Assembly: GCF_030519355.1 (NCBI RefSeq) | Contig: NZ_JAUMKC010000002.1 | Span: 1 to 64,000, forward strand | Reading direction: 5' to 3' | Length of the DNA stretch: 64,000 nt | Source: Mucilaginibacter sp. L3T2-6 | GTDB taxonomy: Bacteria; Bacteroidota; Bacteroidia; Sphingobacteriales; Sphingobacteriaceae | Part shown: positions 34,639 to 43,680 of the stretch, piece after piece | How the letters are laid out: each line of letters begins with the position of its first letter | Position numbering within the stretch: the first letter of the stretch is position 1 | The notes under the pieces: generated by a model | The model's database searches: none | Seen by the model: only the letters and a program-made list of their open reading frames with translations | Told to the model about the DNA's origin: nothing | Program-made: the position numbers and the translations under genes

Positions 34639-35811
34639 TTATGATAATTCTTTAAATGCCGCGGCGAAAGCCTCCATCTCATCCATACGGCCAATACTTA
34701 CGCGGCACCAATCAGCCCCATTCAGTTTCCAGTTACGTACGCCGACGCCGCGCTTAAACATCTCGTTCACAAATTTATTGCCCTCCATCTTCAGCGGGAA
34801 CATCACAAAGTTGGCGGATGAAGGGATATAGTCATACCCTTCCTTTTTCAGGGTAGCATACAAATGCTCGCGCGAAGCGATGGTTTTCTGTAAGGCATCC
34901 TTCATGTAGTCGGTTTCCTGGTATGCGGCAATTGCTGCTGCCATAGTAGTTGCCGACAAGTTGAAGGCGCCAGGCGTATAAATGGATAACATTTTGATAG
35001 TTTTGGGTTGAGCCACTATATACCCGCAGCGCAGACCGGCAAAGCCATACAGTTTGGAAAAAGTACGAGCGACAATAATATTCTGACCGGCTTTGATGCA
35101 GCCAATACAAGTTGTGCCCTGCGGATCGGGCAGGTAATCTATATAGGCTTCGTCAACAAAAACCATCGTCTTTTTGGATACACGCTCGCAAAAATCTTTC
35201 AGCTTTTGGGTGTCTACAACGGTTGCCGTTGGGTTGTTAGGGTTGCAGATGTACACCAGGCCGGTATTATCGTCAACCTTAGCTTCCATTGCATCCAGGT
35301 CGAGCTTATAATCTTTGGTTAGGGGCACCTTTATCCAGTTGCCGCCATGCTCTTTGGCTGCCGATGGCAGGTCTTCGTAAGAAGGGTCGCCGGTAATAAT
35401 ATTTTTACCGCCTTTACTGAAATGCATGGCGGCAGCATGCAGCAACGGTGTTGAACCGGAGTTAAGCATAATGTTGGTCTGGCTGATGCCCTCGTATTTA
35501 GCTATTTTACCTGCCAGAACCCCCATCTGCATAAAAGCATACTGATAACTGGTATCCAGCGAGTCGGTTATAGCCTTTTTTGCCGCTGCCGATGGCCCAA
35601 ATGGGTTTTCGTTGGCCAGCAAACGTGCCTTCATTGCAGGCGGGGCTTGCAGCAGTACCGTTTCGTCGGTGGCAGGTTTAGGGTTAATCCCCTGTTTTTT
35701 AATTACCGGCATCGCAGCCAGCTTATTGAGAGTTCCGGATGCAAGGGCCAGTCCCCCGGCCATCAATGCACTGGATTTGATCCAGTTCCGTCGGTTTAAT
35801 GAATTTGCCAT
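34639..35811 (-). CDS. Tat-exported PLP aminotransferase, histidinol-phosphate aminotransferase-like
   Basis: A 390-residue fold type I aminotransferase related to HisC. The PLP Lys lies in ARTFSKLYGFAGLRCGY, with NPNNPTATV and VDEAYIDYL as the expected cofactor contacts. An N-terminal twin-arginine leader (NRRNWIKSSALMAGGLALA) indicates export in folded form to the periplasm, which is unusual for a PLP transaminase. It follows a Tat-exported flavin amine oxidase by 36 bases, so both probably act on the same amine or amino acid outside the cytosol. No his genes are near, so histidine synthesis is not indicated. Confidence 0.88.
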   Translation of the reverse strand: MANSLNRRNWIKSSALMAGGLALASGTLNKLAAMPVIKKQGINPKPATDETVLLQAPPAMKARLLANENPFGPSAAAKKAITDSLDTSYQYAFMQMGVLAGKIAKYEGISQTNIMLNSGSTPLLHAAAMHFSKGGKNIITGDPSYEDLPSAAKEHGGNWIKVPLTKDYKLDLDAMEAKVDDNTGLVYICNPNNPTATVVDTQKLKDFCERVSKKTMVFVDEAYIDYLPDPQGTTCIGCIKAGQNIIVARTFSKLYGFAGLRCGYIVAQPKTIKMLSIYTPGAFNLSATTMAAAIAAYQETDYMKDALQKTIASREHLYATLKKEGYDYIPSSANFVMFPLKMEGNKFVNEMFKRGVGVRNWKLNGADWCRVSIGRMDEMEAFAAAFKELS

Positions 35812-35847
35812 GATAGTGAATTTTTTATGAGTATGTGTAGCCAGTTT

Positions 35848-37437
35848 CTATTTATCAGTTTTGGCCGGATATTGAATTCTTTGATCGGTTAAGCGCCCGT
35901 GTACAGCAGCAACCACACTCCTTGCCGACTCAAAAGCTCCCGCCATCCAGGCATTCAGATAGGTAAGGTGTTCACCGCAAAAATAAACCTGCTTGTCAGG
36001 CTTCAGTAACACCGGGTATTGTGTTTTGCGCGTTTCGTTAGTATAAACTGCCCATCCGCCTAAATTATACTGAGTTTTGTGCCAGCTAACCGAAAATGAG
36101 TTTTCAAATTCGGTATCGTATTGCGGATGTATCAGCCGGCCCTTTTGCAGCGCCAGCTTCTCGCGGCCGGCATAGCTTAACTCGCCAACTTTTTGGGCTT
36201 TCTCGTTAAAATTGTAATAACCCAGCAGGATGCCTTTTTTGCCAAGGTAATCGTACGATGGGTAAAATATCTGCGTCAGCTCGTTGTTGGTATGGGTGAT
36301 GCCGCCATAAATATGCTCATCTTCCTCCCAAAACCTTCTTTTAAATTGTAAGCCGATTTTACCTGTTTGCATATAGCTGATGTAGTCGATAGCCCGGCTC
36401 ACATCGCCCGAAAAGTTATTACTAACATTACTCAATACCGGCAAAGGCAGTGTGCAAATACAAATATCGCCTTGTATGGCATGCTCGCCCTGTGCGTCTT
36501 TGTAGGTAACTTTTACCCCGTTGTCTATATTTACAATGTTGGTTACCTCGGCGCCCAGCCTTAAGCTTTGAGCCACCTTCTTCTGCAATGCAAATGCTAT
36601 CTGATCCATGCCGCCAATGGCCTGGAACATGGTCATCTGCAGCTCATAGGTGTACTCTGCCACGTTATAAAAATCGGGGTCCATTAAGCCTGATTGTATC
36701 ATATCGGCCAGCTTATGCGGATTGGCAATCTTGCCGGGCCGGTCGCCTGCTCCCGGCGACTCGATATAACCACGCCTTGCCGATGCTTTATATAACTTGT
36801 CCGGGTCGAGCCCGCCTTCAGCCATCAGGTATTCAATAACTTTTTCCGAATCTTCTTTAGTTAAGCCGGTATCCAGCGTCCCGTGGTCAATGCTTTTGGC
36901 CAGCAGTTCAGCCATGTATCCGCGTGTGTCGTTGTGTATTTCACGCACACGGATTTTTTTGTTGGATAATGCACCTTTACCTTCAGCGAAATAATAAGTG
37001 CTTTCGTTAACATTATTATATACCTGCAGCGGTATACCAAGTTCTTTGCAATAGTGTAGGGTAAGCTGATGATTGTGCGGTATACGGGATGGCCCGGCAT
37101 TAAAATATTGGCCGTCGTCAAAATGGGCAGTTAAAGTAGCTTTGCCGGTTTCAGTATTAGTGCTTCCCTTTCGCACGCTCCAGCACCGGCCTCCGGCGCG
37201 GTTACGCGCTTCGAGTATGGTGCAGTTGTAACCGAGCTTATTCAGTTCGTAGGCGCAGGTCATTCCTGCAAGGCCGCCGCCTAAAATGATGATCTTTTTG
37301 CCGTTGCCTCTGCCCTTAAGATCAAAGGCATGTGCGGGGGCGGCTTTCAGCATCCCAAGCGCCAGCATGGCAGGGTATGCCCCTCCGGCCAGCATGGCCC
37401 CCTTACTTAAAAAACTACGGCGGGTTATCGTTTCCAA
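35848..37437 (-). CDS. Tat-exported flavin monoamine/amino acid oxidase
   Basis: A 529-residue FAD-dependent amine oxidase. The FAD loop is IIILGGGLAGMTCAYELNKL followed by EARNRAGGRCW, and the C-terminal FAD motif is in YFCGEHLTYLNAWMAGAFES. It begins with a Tat leader (ITRRSFLSKGAMLAGGAY), so it should work in the periplasm. Oxidases of this kind turn amines or L-amino acids into imines with release of hydrogen peroxide. The start appears to be TTG at 37437, as no ATG lies upstream in frame. Operon with the following exported aminotransferase is likely. Confidence 0.88.
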   Translation of the reverse strand: METITRRSFLSKGAMLAGGAYPAMLALGMLKAAPAHAFDLKGRGNGKKIIILGGGLAGMTCAYELNKLGYNCTILEARNRAGGRCWSVRKGSTNTETGKATLTAHFDDGQYFNAGPSRIPHNHQLTLHYCKELGIPLQVYNNVNESTYYFAEGKGALSNKKIRVREIHNDTRGYMAELLAKSIDHGTLDTGLTKEDSEKVIEYLMAEGGLDPDKLYKASARRGYIESPGAGDRPGKIANPHKLADMIQSGLMDPDFYNVAEYTYELQMTMFQAIGGMDQIAFALQKKVAQSLRLGAEVTNIVNIDNGVKVTYKDAQGEHAIQGDICICTLPLPVLSNVSNNFSGDVSRAIDYISYMQTGKIGLQFKRRFWEEDEHIYGGITHTNNELTQIFYPSYDYLGKKGILLGYYNFNEKAQKVGELSYAGREKLALQKGRLIHPQYDTEFENSFSVSWHKTQYNLGGWAVYTNETRKTQYPVLLKPDKQVYFCGEHLTYLNAWMAGAFESARSVVAAVHGRLTDQRIQYPAKTDK

Positions 37438-37676
37438 TTTAATAGTGATAAAAATATGGTCGTTGTTACTGGTTTAAATTTATGGTATTTTTAATATATA
37501 GTCAATTTGGTTGGGATATTTTTCATACCGTGAGTTGTTATTTATCCTTTTGTAAATAAATATTATGGAAATGAGATAATATTTGGTGATTGTGGGTTAG
37601 AATTTTGCTGTTCGTGTAAAAGTGTGTTTTGTACTTTTATACAACAAATAATTAACCATCCTGACTTCCAGCTTTT

Positions 37677-39506
37677 ATGGCGACTATTTATTCAAAATTT
37701 AAAGGGCGTAAAACGAGTGCCGCACTACTTACTGCGGCCGTTTATTTTATACTGACCTGTACAGCCTTCGGGCAAAAGTCCGGTCAAAAATGGCATTTCG
37801 GTATCTCAGCCGACCCTGCTGCTAAAAAAGCGCACGTAACACTGGAACTAAGCGGCAAACTGCCGGATACAGTCGTATTCAAAATGCCGGTTTGGACTAC
37901 CGGCTATTACCAGTTTATGAACTTTGGTAAAAATGTATCTGATTTTATTGCCACAGATGAAAGTGGGAATGAGCTCGGGTTTAAGCATACTGACCAAAAT
38001 ACATGGAAGGTGGCAGCAAATCACAAAGCGGTAAAGCTTAAGTATGATGTTGAGTGTACCCGGAATTTTGTTGGGGGCAACTATATCGATACAGCGCATG
38101 CTTATTTTTCTCCGGCCGGTTTATTTATGTACCAGGATAAAAATATCATACAGCCGGTTTCGATCACCGTAAACAAATATCCGGGCTGGACAAGGATAGC
38201 CGCCGGTCTTGACGTTGCCGGCAGCGACTCGACACAATATACAGCGCCCGATTTTGATGTGCTGTATGATGCGCCTATTCTGATGGGCAAGCTGGAAAAA
38301 TTGCCCGGCTTTACTGTAAAAGGCATCCCGCATGATTTTATTGGTTACAAAATGGCAATTGCTGATAAGCAGGGCTTTATGGACGACATTAAAAAAATTG
38401 TAGAAAATGGTTCAGCTATAATTGGCGAAATACCTTACAAGCATTACGTGTTTTTGGGGCTTGGCCCCGGGGGCGGTGGTATTGAGCACCTTACTTCGGC
38501 TTCTGTTGCTTTTACAGGTAATGGGCTTGACAAGCAGGCGGGAAAAATGAGGCTGTACAGCTTCCTGGCCCACGAGTATTTCCACACCTATAACGTAAAG
38601 CGCATCCGGCCGATTGAGCTTGGTCCGTTTGACTATGAGCACGGCAGCAAAACCGAAATGCTCTGGGTGTCTGAAGGGTTTACGGTTTATTATGAATACA
38701 TGATCATACGCCGCGCAGGGCTTACCAATGCGCAGGAACTGATCGGCCAGTTACGTGGCAACCTGCTCAATTACGAGAAAAAACCAGGTCATTTGTTTCA
38801 GTCGGCAACGCAGGCCAGTTTGGAGACCTGGAGCGACGGCCCGAATGGCAGGGTAGCTGATGAATTTAACAAAACCATATCTTATTATGACAAAGGCCCT
38901 GTGCTCGGCCTGATGCTTGATCTTAAAATACGCCACGAAACCCAAAACAAGGAAAGCCTGGACGACGTGATGCGTACACTATATTACACCTATTTCAAAA
39001 AACTGAAACGCGGCTTTACCCCGCAGGAGTTTAGAAAAGTATGCGAGGAAACGGCAGGTGTTAAGTTAGATGAGCTGTTTGAATACGCCTCGACTGTAAA
39101 AGAGATTAATTATCATCCATATTTTGCTTATGCAGGCCTTGATATAGATGATGCCTGGAAGAAACTGCCCGGCGCATGGAGCGGCATTACCGCCAAAACA
39201 CAGAAAGATTCGTTGTTTATCACCGCGGTTGAATACGATTCACCGGCCTGGAAAAGCGGCATCAGGGTAAGAAATAAAATTATCAGTATCGACGGACAGC
39301 CTGCAACACTTGCCGCATTGCAGGCGCTGTCAACAACAAAAAAAGACGGAGATGCAGTGGAACTTGAGGTTGAACAAAAAGGCAACCTTAAGAAAGTAAA
39401 GGTCATCTTTGGTACCGAAAACTCACGCAGTTTTGAAATTAAGCAAATGCCCGGTCCGGATGCTTTACAAACAGCTATTTATAAAAGCGTTTTTGACCCT
39501 AAATAA
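37677..39506 (+). CDS. M61 family glycyl aminopeptidase-like protein with PDZ domain
   Basis: A 609-residue secreted metallopeptidase-like protein. A signal peptide (AALLTAAVYFILTCTAFGQ) precedes an N-terminal beta-sandwich, a thermolysin-like catalytic domain with His299-Glu300 and His303 (LAHEYFHTYNVKR) and the third ligand Glu333 (LWVSEGFTVYYE), and a C-terminal PDZ domain at about residues 500-580 (AVEYDSPAWKSGIRVRNKII). This is the complete M61 layout, so activity is expected. Such enzymes trim peptides in the periplasm. It is divergent from the amine oxidase gene and seems to be a single transcript. Confidence 0.92.
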   Translation: MATIYSKFKGRKTSAALLTAAVYFILTCTAFGQKSGQKWHFGISADPAAKKAHVTLELSGKLPDTVVFKMPVWTTGYYQFMNFGKNVSDFIATDESGNELGFKHTDQNTWKVAANHKAVKLKYDVECTRNFVGGNYIDTAHAYFSPAGLFMYQDKNIIQPVSITVNKYPGWTRIAAGLDVAGSDSTQYTAPDFDVLYDAPILMGKLEKLPGFTVKGIPHDFIGYKMAIADKQGFMDDIKKIVENGSAIIGEIPYKHYVFLGLGPGGGGIEHLTSASVAFTGNGLDKQAGKMRLYSFLAHEYFHTYNVKRIRPIELGPFDYEHGSKTEMLWVSEGFTVYYEYMIIRRAGLTNAQELIGQLRGNLLNYEKKPGHLFQSATQASLETWSDGPNGRVADEFNKTISYYDKGPVLGLMLDLKIRHETQNKESLDDVMRTLYYTYFKKLKRGFTPQEFRKVCEETAGVKLDELFEYASTVKEINYHPYFAYAGLDIDDAWKKLPGAWSGITAKTQKDSLFITAVEYDSPAWKSGIRVRNKIISIDGQPATLAALQALSTTKKDGDAVELEVEQKGNLKKVKVIFGTENSRSFEIKQMPGPDALQTAIYKSVFDPK

Positions 39507-39599
39507 AGCAACCGGCCTGTCATTGATCCCGCCGGCAAACTCATACCAGCGGGATTATTTTGTAGCTAAGAAGCTGTCTAAAGATATAAATATACCGGT

Positions 39600-39690
39600 T
39601 TAGCCCCACCCAAACCCTCCCCGGAAGGGAGGGCTTAAAATATCACCAAGCTAAAGCCTCCCCAACCGTGGGAGATTTAGAGGGGGCTAA
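39600..39690. repeat. 91-bp repeat element with 8-bp terminal inverted repeats
   Basis: TTAGCCCC at 39600-39607 and GGGGCTAA at 39683-39690 are perfect inverted repeats. Inside are a CCCTCCC/GGGAGGG hairpin at 39615-39633 and CCTCCCCAACCGTGGGAGATTTAGAGG. A shorter relative lies at 54763-54795. The form fits a non-coding miniature mobile or REP-like element. The rest of the gap (39691-39940) is AT-rich and holds nothing else I can name. Confidence 0.65.
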
Positions 39691-39940
39691 TGCCCTGTAA
39701 TAATTATTGGCAACCGTTTTGAGGCAGTTTCTAAGGGAATCTTGCCAACCGGTCATTTTGTAACGTTTTCAGTCTTATCAAACTTATATTCGCAATTTAT
39801 TGGTTAACTAACGAAATATCGCCAAAAAGATATCAAACGTTTATTCTTAAATGTTTGATAATCAGTTTCTTGTAAATGGGGCAAAATTATTGTCTTTCAT
39901 AGTCGTCATTTAATTAATTAATCGTTCAAATTATTCAACT

Positions 39941-40057
39941 ATGGAAGATCTGGTATATTTTATCACGAGGGCGGTAATTTTCATATGCATATCACTTATC
40001 GGTTATGTCATCGCCGTACCCGAAAAGAAAGTGACAGACGAATCGGATACCTGGTAA
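39941..40057 (+). CDS. 38-residue single-pass membrane protein
   Basis: ATG at 39941 opens a 38-codon frame with a central hydrophobic helix (AVIFICISLIGYVIAV), a short polar N terminus (MEDLVYFITR) and a charged tail (PEKKVTDESDTW). A hairpin with flanking T-rich sequence follows 30 bases after the stop, which supports a separate short transcript. The size and layout fit the small membrane proteins often missed in annotation. No function can be given. It could be a chance frame; conservation in relatives would decide. Confidence 0.5.
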   Translation: MEDLVYFITRAVIFICISLIGYVIAVPEKKVTDESDTW

Positions 40058-40087
40058 TGATAAATATTCGGTGTAAAGCTTATTTTT

Positions 40088-40111
40088 GGCGGTTATCATA
40101 AATAACCAGCC
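40088..40111 (+). terminator. Hairpin after the 38-residue membrane protein
   Basis: GGC-GGTTAT and ATAACC-A-GCC pair to a 9-bp stem with one bulged base and a 5-base loop, followed by TTTCTTTATTTTGG. It lies between the small gene and the outer membrane protein gene. Confidence 0.5.
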
Positions 40112-40163
40112 GGATTTCTTTATTTTGGTGTCAGTTACTTTCGATTGAATATCTGCCTTACTT

Positions 40164-42770
40164 ATGTTGTTAATTTCAAAAAATACCGGTAGTAGCAAGC
40201 TTATCATTAAGCAAATGCTGGTTATTTTATTTATTGCTGCCTGTTCATCCGTATTTGCGCAAACCAGGGTTGGTTCTGATAGCATAAAGGTAGCGGTTGA
40301 ACCTGCTTACGACAGCGTAGGCCACTTTCACCGGGTATTGCTTGGCGAGAGCTACCGTAAGTTATGGGCCGAACCGGTAACACTTAAAATATTTAGGCTG
40401 AATAAAGAAAAAGGCGGGTTGAAAATTGAACAGAGAGGCGGCGGAATGCAGACAAAGTCGCTGCGTCTGAAAGATCCAAACGGGCAGGAATGGGTGTTGC
40501 GTACTATCCAGAAATATCCTGAAAAGGTATTGCCCCCAAATCTGAGGAAGACCATAGCCAAAGATATCATACAAGACCAGATATCAGCCGAACATCCTTT
40601 CTCGGCATTGGTCGTGCCGCCGCTGGCGCAGGCGCTCGGTATACCACATGCGCACCCGCAAATAGTTTACGTGCCCGACGATCCTGCCTTTGGGAAATAC
40701 CGGAAAGATTTTGCGAACCAGGTTTTTCTTTTCGAGGAGCGGGAGCCGCTTGATGCCGATAAAACGGATAATACCGAAAAGGTAGAAAAAAAGATACAGG
40801 AAGACAATGATACCCACGCTAATCAGGCCCTTTTTTTAAGAGCGCGCCTGCTTGATTTTCTGCTGGGCGACTGGGACCGCCACGAAGACCAGTGGCGCTG
40901 GGAGAAAAAGACGGACAGCCTGGGCGGAACAGTTTATGAACCCGTTCCGCGCGACAGAGACCAGGTGTTTTATGGCACATCAGGTGTTTTGCCATGGCTG
41001 GTATCAAGGCATTTATTGATGTCGAAGTTTCAGAGTTTCCAGGACCATATCCGTTCTATAAACCGGTGGAATTTAAACGGCCGGAATGTTGACCGGTATT
41101 TTTTAAATAGCCTGAGTGAGCAGGACTGGGAAATGCAGATAAAATATGTGCAAGGCAAGTTAACCGACCAGCTTATAACTGAAGCCATGAAGAAAATGCC
41201 GCCAAACATCTACCGTTTGTGCGGCCGGGAACTCACGCGGAAATTGATAGGCCGGCGCAATATATTAATGCAGCAGGCAATAAAATATTACCGCTTTATA
41301 TCGCAGATAGTCGAGATCCCGGGATCAGATAAAAAAGAGCAATTTGACCTCAGTTATGCAAACGATGGCAGGATAACGCTGCAGATCAATAAAATTAAAA
41401 AAGACGGCGGGCTCGACCAGGTACTTTATAACCGTACGTTCGACCCGGGGATAACGAATGAAATAAGGCTTTATGGCCTCGCAGGGGAAGATAAATTTAT
41501 TGTGCATGGCAGTGCTCATTCGACTATCACTGTGCGTATGATTGGCGGTGATGATGAGGATATCTTCGCATTTGATAAGGACGTTGACAGCAAAAACAAC
41601 CGTTACATATACGACCGGAAAGACCAGAAAAATAGCCTGCCGCTCAATTCGCAGGCGCATTTTCGTTTATCTGCCGATACCGGTGTAAATAAGTTTGATA
41701 AAAAGGACTTTAAATATAATTTCCTGCAGCCGCTGGTACTGGGTAGCTATAACAGCGATTATGGCGTGCAACTGATGACAGACTTCATCTACCAAAAGCA
41801 AGGCTTCAGGAAGGATCCTTATGCCTTTAGGCAGAGTTTATTGGTCAATTACGGTTTTGGCGCCAGTTCGCTGCTGCTGAATTACACCGGCGAGTTTAAA
41901 CAGGTATTTGGTAAGAGCGACTTGCTGGTTAATATCTTATCCAAAGGACCAAATTACCAGAGCTACTTTTTCGGCCTCGGCAATAACACGCAATATATAA
42001 ATGAGGGTAGCTATAAGCGGACATACTATCGCAACGTTTATAATTTTTTAAATGCGGACGTGCGGATCCGGCATGTGTATAATGATTGGACGGTAAGCGG
42101 AGGGGTGGTTGCCCAGTATTATAATGGTGATAAGGAGAGCAATAATAACCGTTTCCTGAATGATTATGCCGCATCGCATCCTGATGAAAAAGTTTTCGCT
42201 ACCGGGGCAAACGTTGGGCTGGTTGCCGGTCTTAGTCTCGACAGCCGCAGCAAAGGTATTATCCCGCATGACGGTATCTTGTGGAATACAACGTTAACCG
42301 GCTTAAAGAGTCTTAATTCCAACTCACATACGTATGGCCAGGTAGTTACCGATTTTACATTTTTTGTAAACCCCGACCGGGATTCAGTATTTATTGTCAG
42401 TAACCGCACCGGCGGTGGTACAACTATAGGCAATGCGTCATTTTATCAGCAACTGCAGTTAGGCGGTATCAACAGCCTGCGCGGATTTTATACCGGAAGG
42501 TTTACCGGCAAAAGTATGGTTTATAATAACCTTGAGCTGCGCCTTAAACTTTTTGATTATACGTCCTACATCGTTCCCGGAACGCTCGGTTTGGTTGCAT
42601 TTAACGATGTTGGCAGGGTATGGTCGCCGGGCGAATCGTCAAATCAGTGGCATGATGGCTATGGCGGTGGATTTTACCTCATCCCGGCACAACTGATATT
42701 GGTGCAGGCTGTTGTAGGCTTTTCAAATGAAGGCGCTTACCCATATATCTCGGCCGGGTTTAAGTTTTAG
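40164..42770 (+). CDS. BamA/TamA-family outer membrane beta-barrel protein
   Basis: An 868-residue protein with a signal peptide (LVILFIAACSSVFAQ), a long soluble region (about residues 35-520) and a C-terminal Omp85-like barrel ending in Phe (GAYPYISAGFKF). The barrel holds the GGINSLRGFYTGRFTG segment, matching the conserved Arg loop of Omp85 proteins. The soluble part includes ARLLDFLLGDWDRHEDQWRW, a phrase common to a Bacteroidetes family in which a metallophosphatase domain often precedes it; that domain is absent here. Likely role: outer membrane transport or assembly of a phylum-specific substrate. Expressed singly. Confidence 0.85.
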   Translation: MLLISKNTGSSKLIIKQMLVILFIAACSSVFAQTRVGSDSIKVAVEPAYDSVGHFHRVLLGESYRKLWAEPVTLKIFRLNKEKGGLKIEQRGGGMQTKSLRLKDPNGQEWVLRTIQKYPEKVLPPNLRKTIAKDIIQDQISAEHPFSALVVPPLAQALGIPHAHPQIVYVPDDPAFGKYRKDFANQVFLFEEREPLDADKTDNTEKVEKKIQEDNDTHANQALFLRARLLDFLLGDWDRHEDQWRWEKKTDSLGGTVYEPVPRDRDQVFYGTSGVLPWLVSRHLLMSKFQSFQDHIRSINRWNLNGRNVDRYFLNSLSEQDWEMQIKYVQGKLTDQLITEAMKKMPPNIYRLCGRELTRKLIGRRNILMQQAIKYYRFISQIVEIPGSDKKEQFDLSYANDGRITLQINKIKKDGGLDQVLYNRTFDPGITNEIRLYGLAGEDKFIVHGSAHSTITVRMIGGDDEDIFAFDKDVDSKNNRYIYDRKDQKNSLPLNSQAHFRLSADTGVNKFDKKDFKYNFLQPLVLGSYNSDYGVQLMTDFIYQKQGFRKDPYAFRQSLLVNYGFGASSLLLNYTGEFKQVFGKSDLLVNILSKGPNYQSYFFGLGNNTQYINEGSYKRTYYRNVYNFLNADVRIRHVYNDWTVSGGVVAQYYNGDKESNNNRFLNDYAASHPDEKVFATGANVGLVAGLSLDSRSKGIIPHDGILWNTTLTGLKSLNSNSHTYGQVVTDFTFFVNPDRDSVFIVSNRTGGGTTIGNASFYQQLQLGGINSLRGFYTGRFTGKSMVYNNLELRLKLFDYTSYIVPGTLGLVAFNDVGRVWSPGESSNQWHDGYGGGFYLIPAQLILVQAVVGFSNEGAYPYISAGFKF

Positions 42771-42863
42771 AAAACAGACGGATACTACGTATGCTGACAA
42801 TAAAACTATTTCTATAGTTTTATTTTAATAATGCTTACCTTTAAAATTATAAACCCAGCCCTC

Positions 42864-43640
42864 ATGAAAGCTATCCTTTGTTTCATCGTTATTACTTTCA
42901 GTTTTTCTGGTTCGTCTGCAGCAATTGCGCAATCGCTGGGTAAGCCTGTAGTTGCCCCTCAAACTGCGCTGAAAAACATGGCTGCATTTATGAACTATTA
43001 TAATGCTCATTTATATCTTTCAGAGGATTTTACCGCTTACGATACTAAGGGGCATACCATCAGTAAAGGCGAACTTTTAAAGGCGACCGCCACCGGCGAC
43101 TACCTCCCGCTGCAGCTTGCTGCAAAAAGTAATAAGCTTTCATACATGCTCTATAAGTTGGGCAAAGATACCGATGATGATGTGCGGCGTATGCTTAAGC
43201 AAACGGGTCTCACCTTTTATGGCTGCTACCAAATGGAAGGTAAACCGTTCCCGGCTTTTCACTATGTAGATTTAAACGGTAATATCTACACATCAGAAAA
43301 TACCAAGGGGAAAATTATAGTATTAAAGGCGTGGTTTATTTCGTGTAAGCCCTGTGTGGCGGAAATGCCTGAACTGAATAAGCTTACGGAACAGTACAAA
43401 AACCGGAAAGATATAGTGTTCATCAGCATCGCCTGGGATTCAAAAAAAGCATTGGAGGCATTTGAAAAACGTATTGGCTTTAAATATGCCATAGTTCCTG
43501 TTAAAGCATCATATATCGAAAAAGATTTACATGGAACAGGCTACCCGATTCATTGGGTTATCAATAAAAAAGGTAATGTAGTAAAAATGACTTATGATGC
43601 GGCTGAAATGATTCAGGTACTGCGGAAGGAGGCTGCATGA
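42864..43640 (+). CDS. TlpA-like thiol-disulfide oxidoreductase
   Basis: About 258 residues from the ATG at 42864. A signal peptide (KAILCFIVITFSFSGSSAA) is followed by an N-terminal region of about 130 residues and a thioredoxin-fold domain with the redox pair in WFISCKPCVAEMPELNKL and the cis-Pro segment in GTGYPIHWVINKKGNVVK. It would act in the periplasm in disulfide reduction or cytochrome maturation. An upstream Met at 42831 adds 11 residues before the signal and is less likely. It starts 93 bases after the outer membrane protein gene. Confidence 0.87.
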   Translation: MKAILCFIVITFSFSGSSAAIAQSLGKPVVAPQTALKNMAAFMNYYNAHLYLSEDFTAYDTKGHTISKGELLKATATGDYLPLQLAAKSNKLSYMLYKLGKDTDDDVRRMLKQTGLTFYGCYQMEGKPFPAFHYVDLNGNIYTSENTKGKIIVLKAWFISCKPCVAEMPELNKLTEQYKNRKDIVFISIAWDSKKALEAFEKRIGFKYAIVPVKASYIEKDLHGTGYPIHWVINKKGNVVKMTYDAAEMIQVLRKEAA

Positions 43641-43680
43641 CCTTAATGGTTCATAAAAGTCAAGGACTAATTAGCCGGGA

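Noticed and set aside
34639-35811. Histidine biosynthesis HisC
   Set aside because: A Tat leader and pairing with an exported amine oxidase do not fit cytosolic histidine synthesis, and no other his gene is present.
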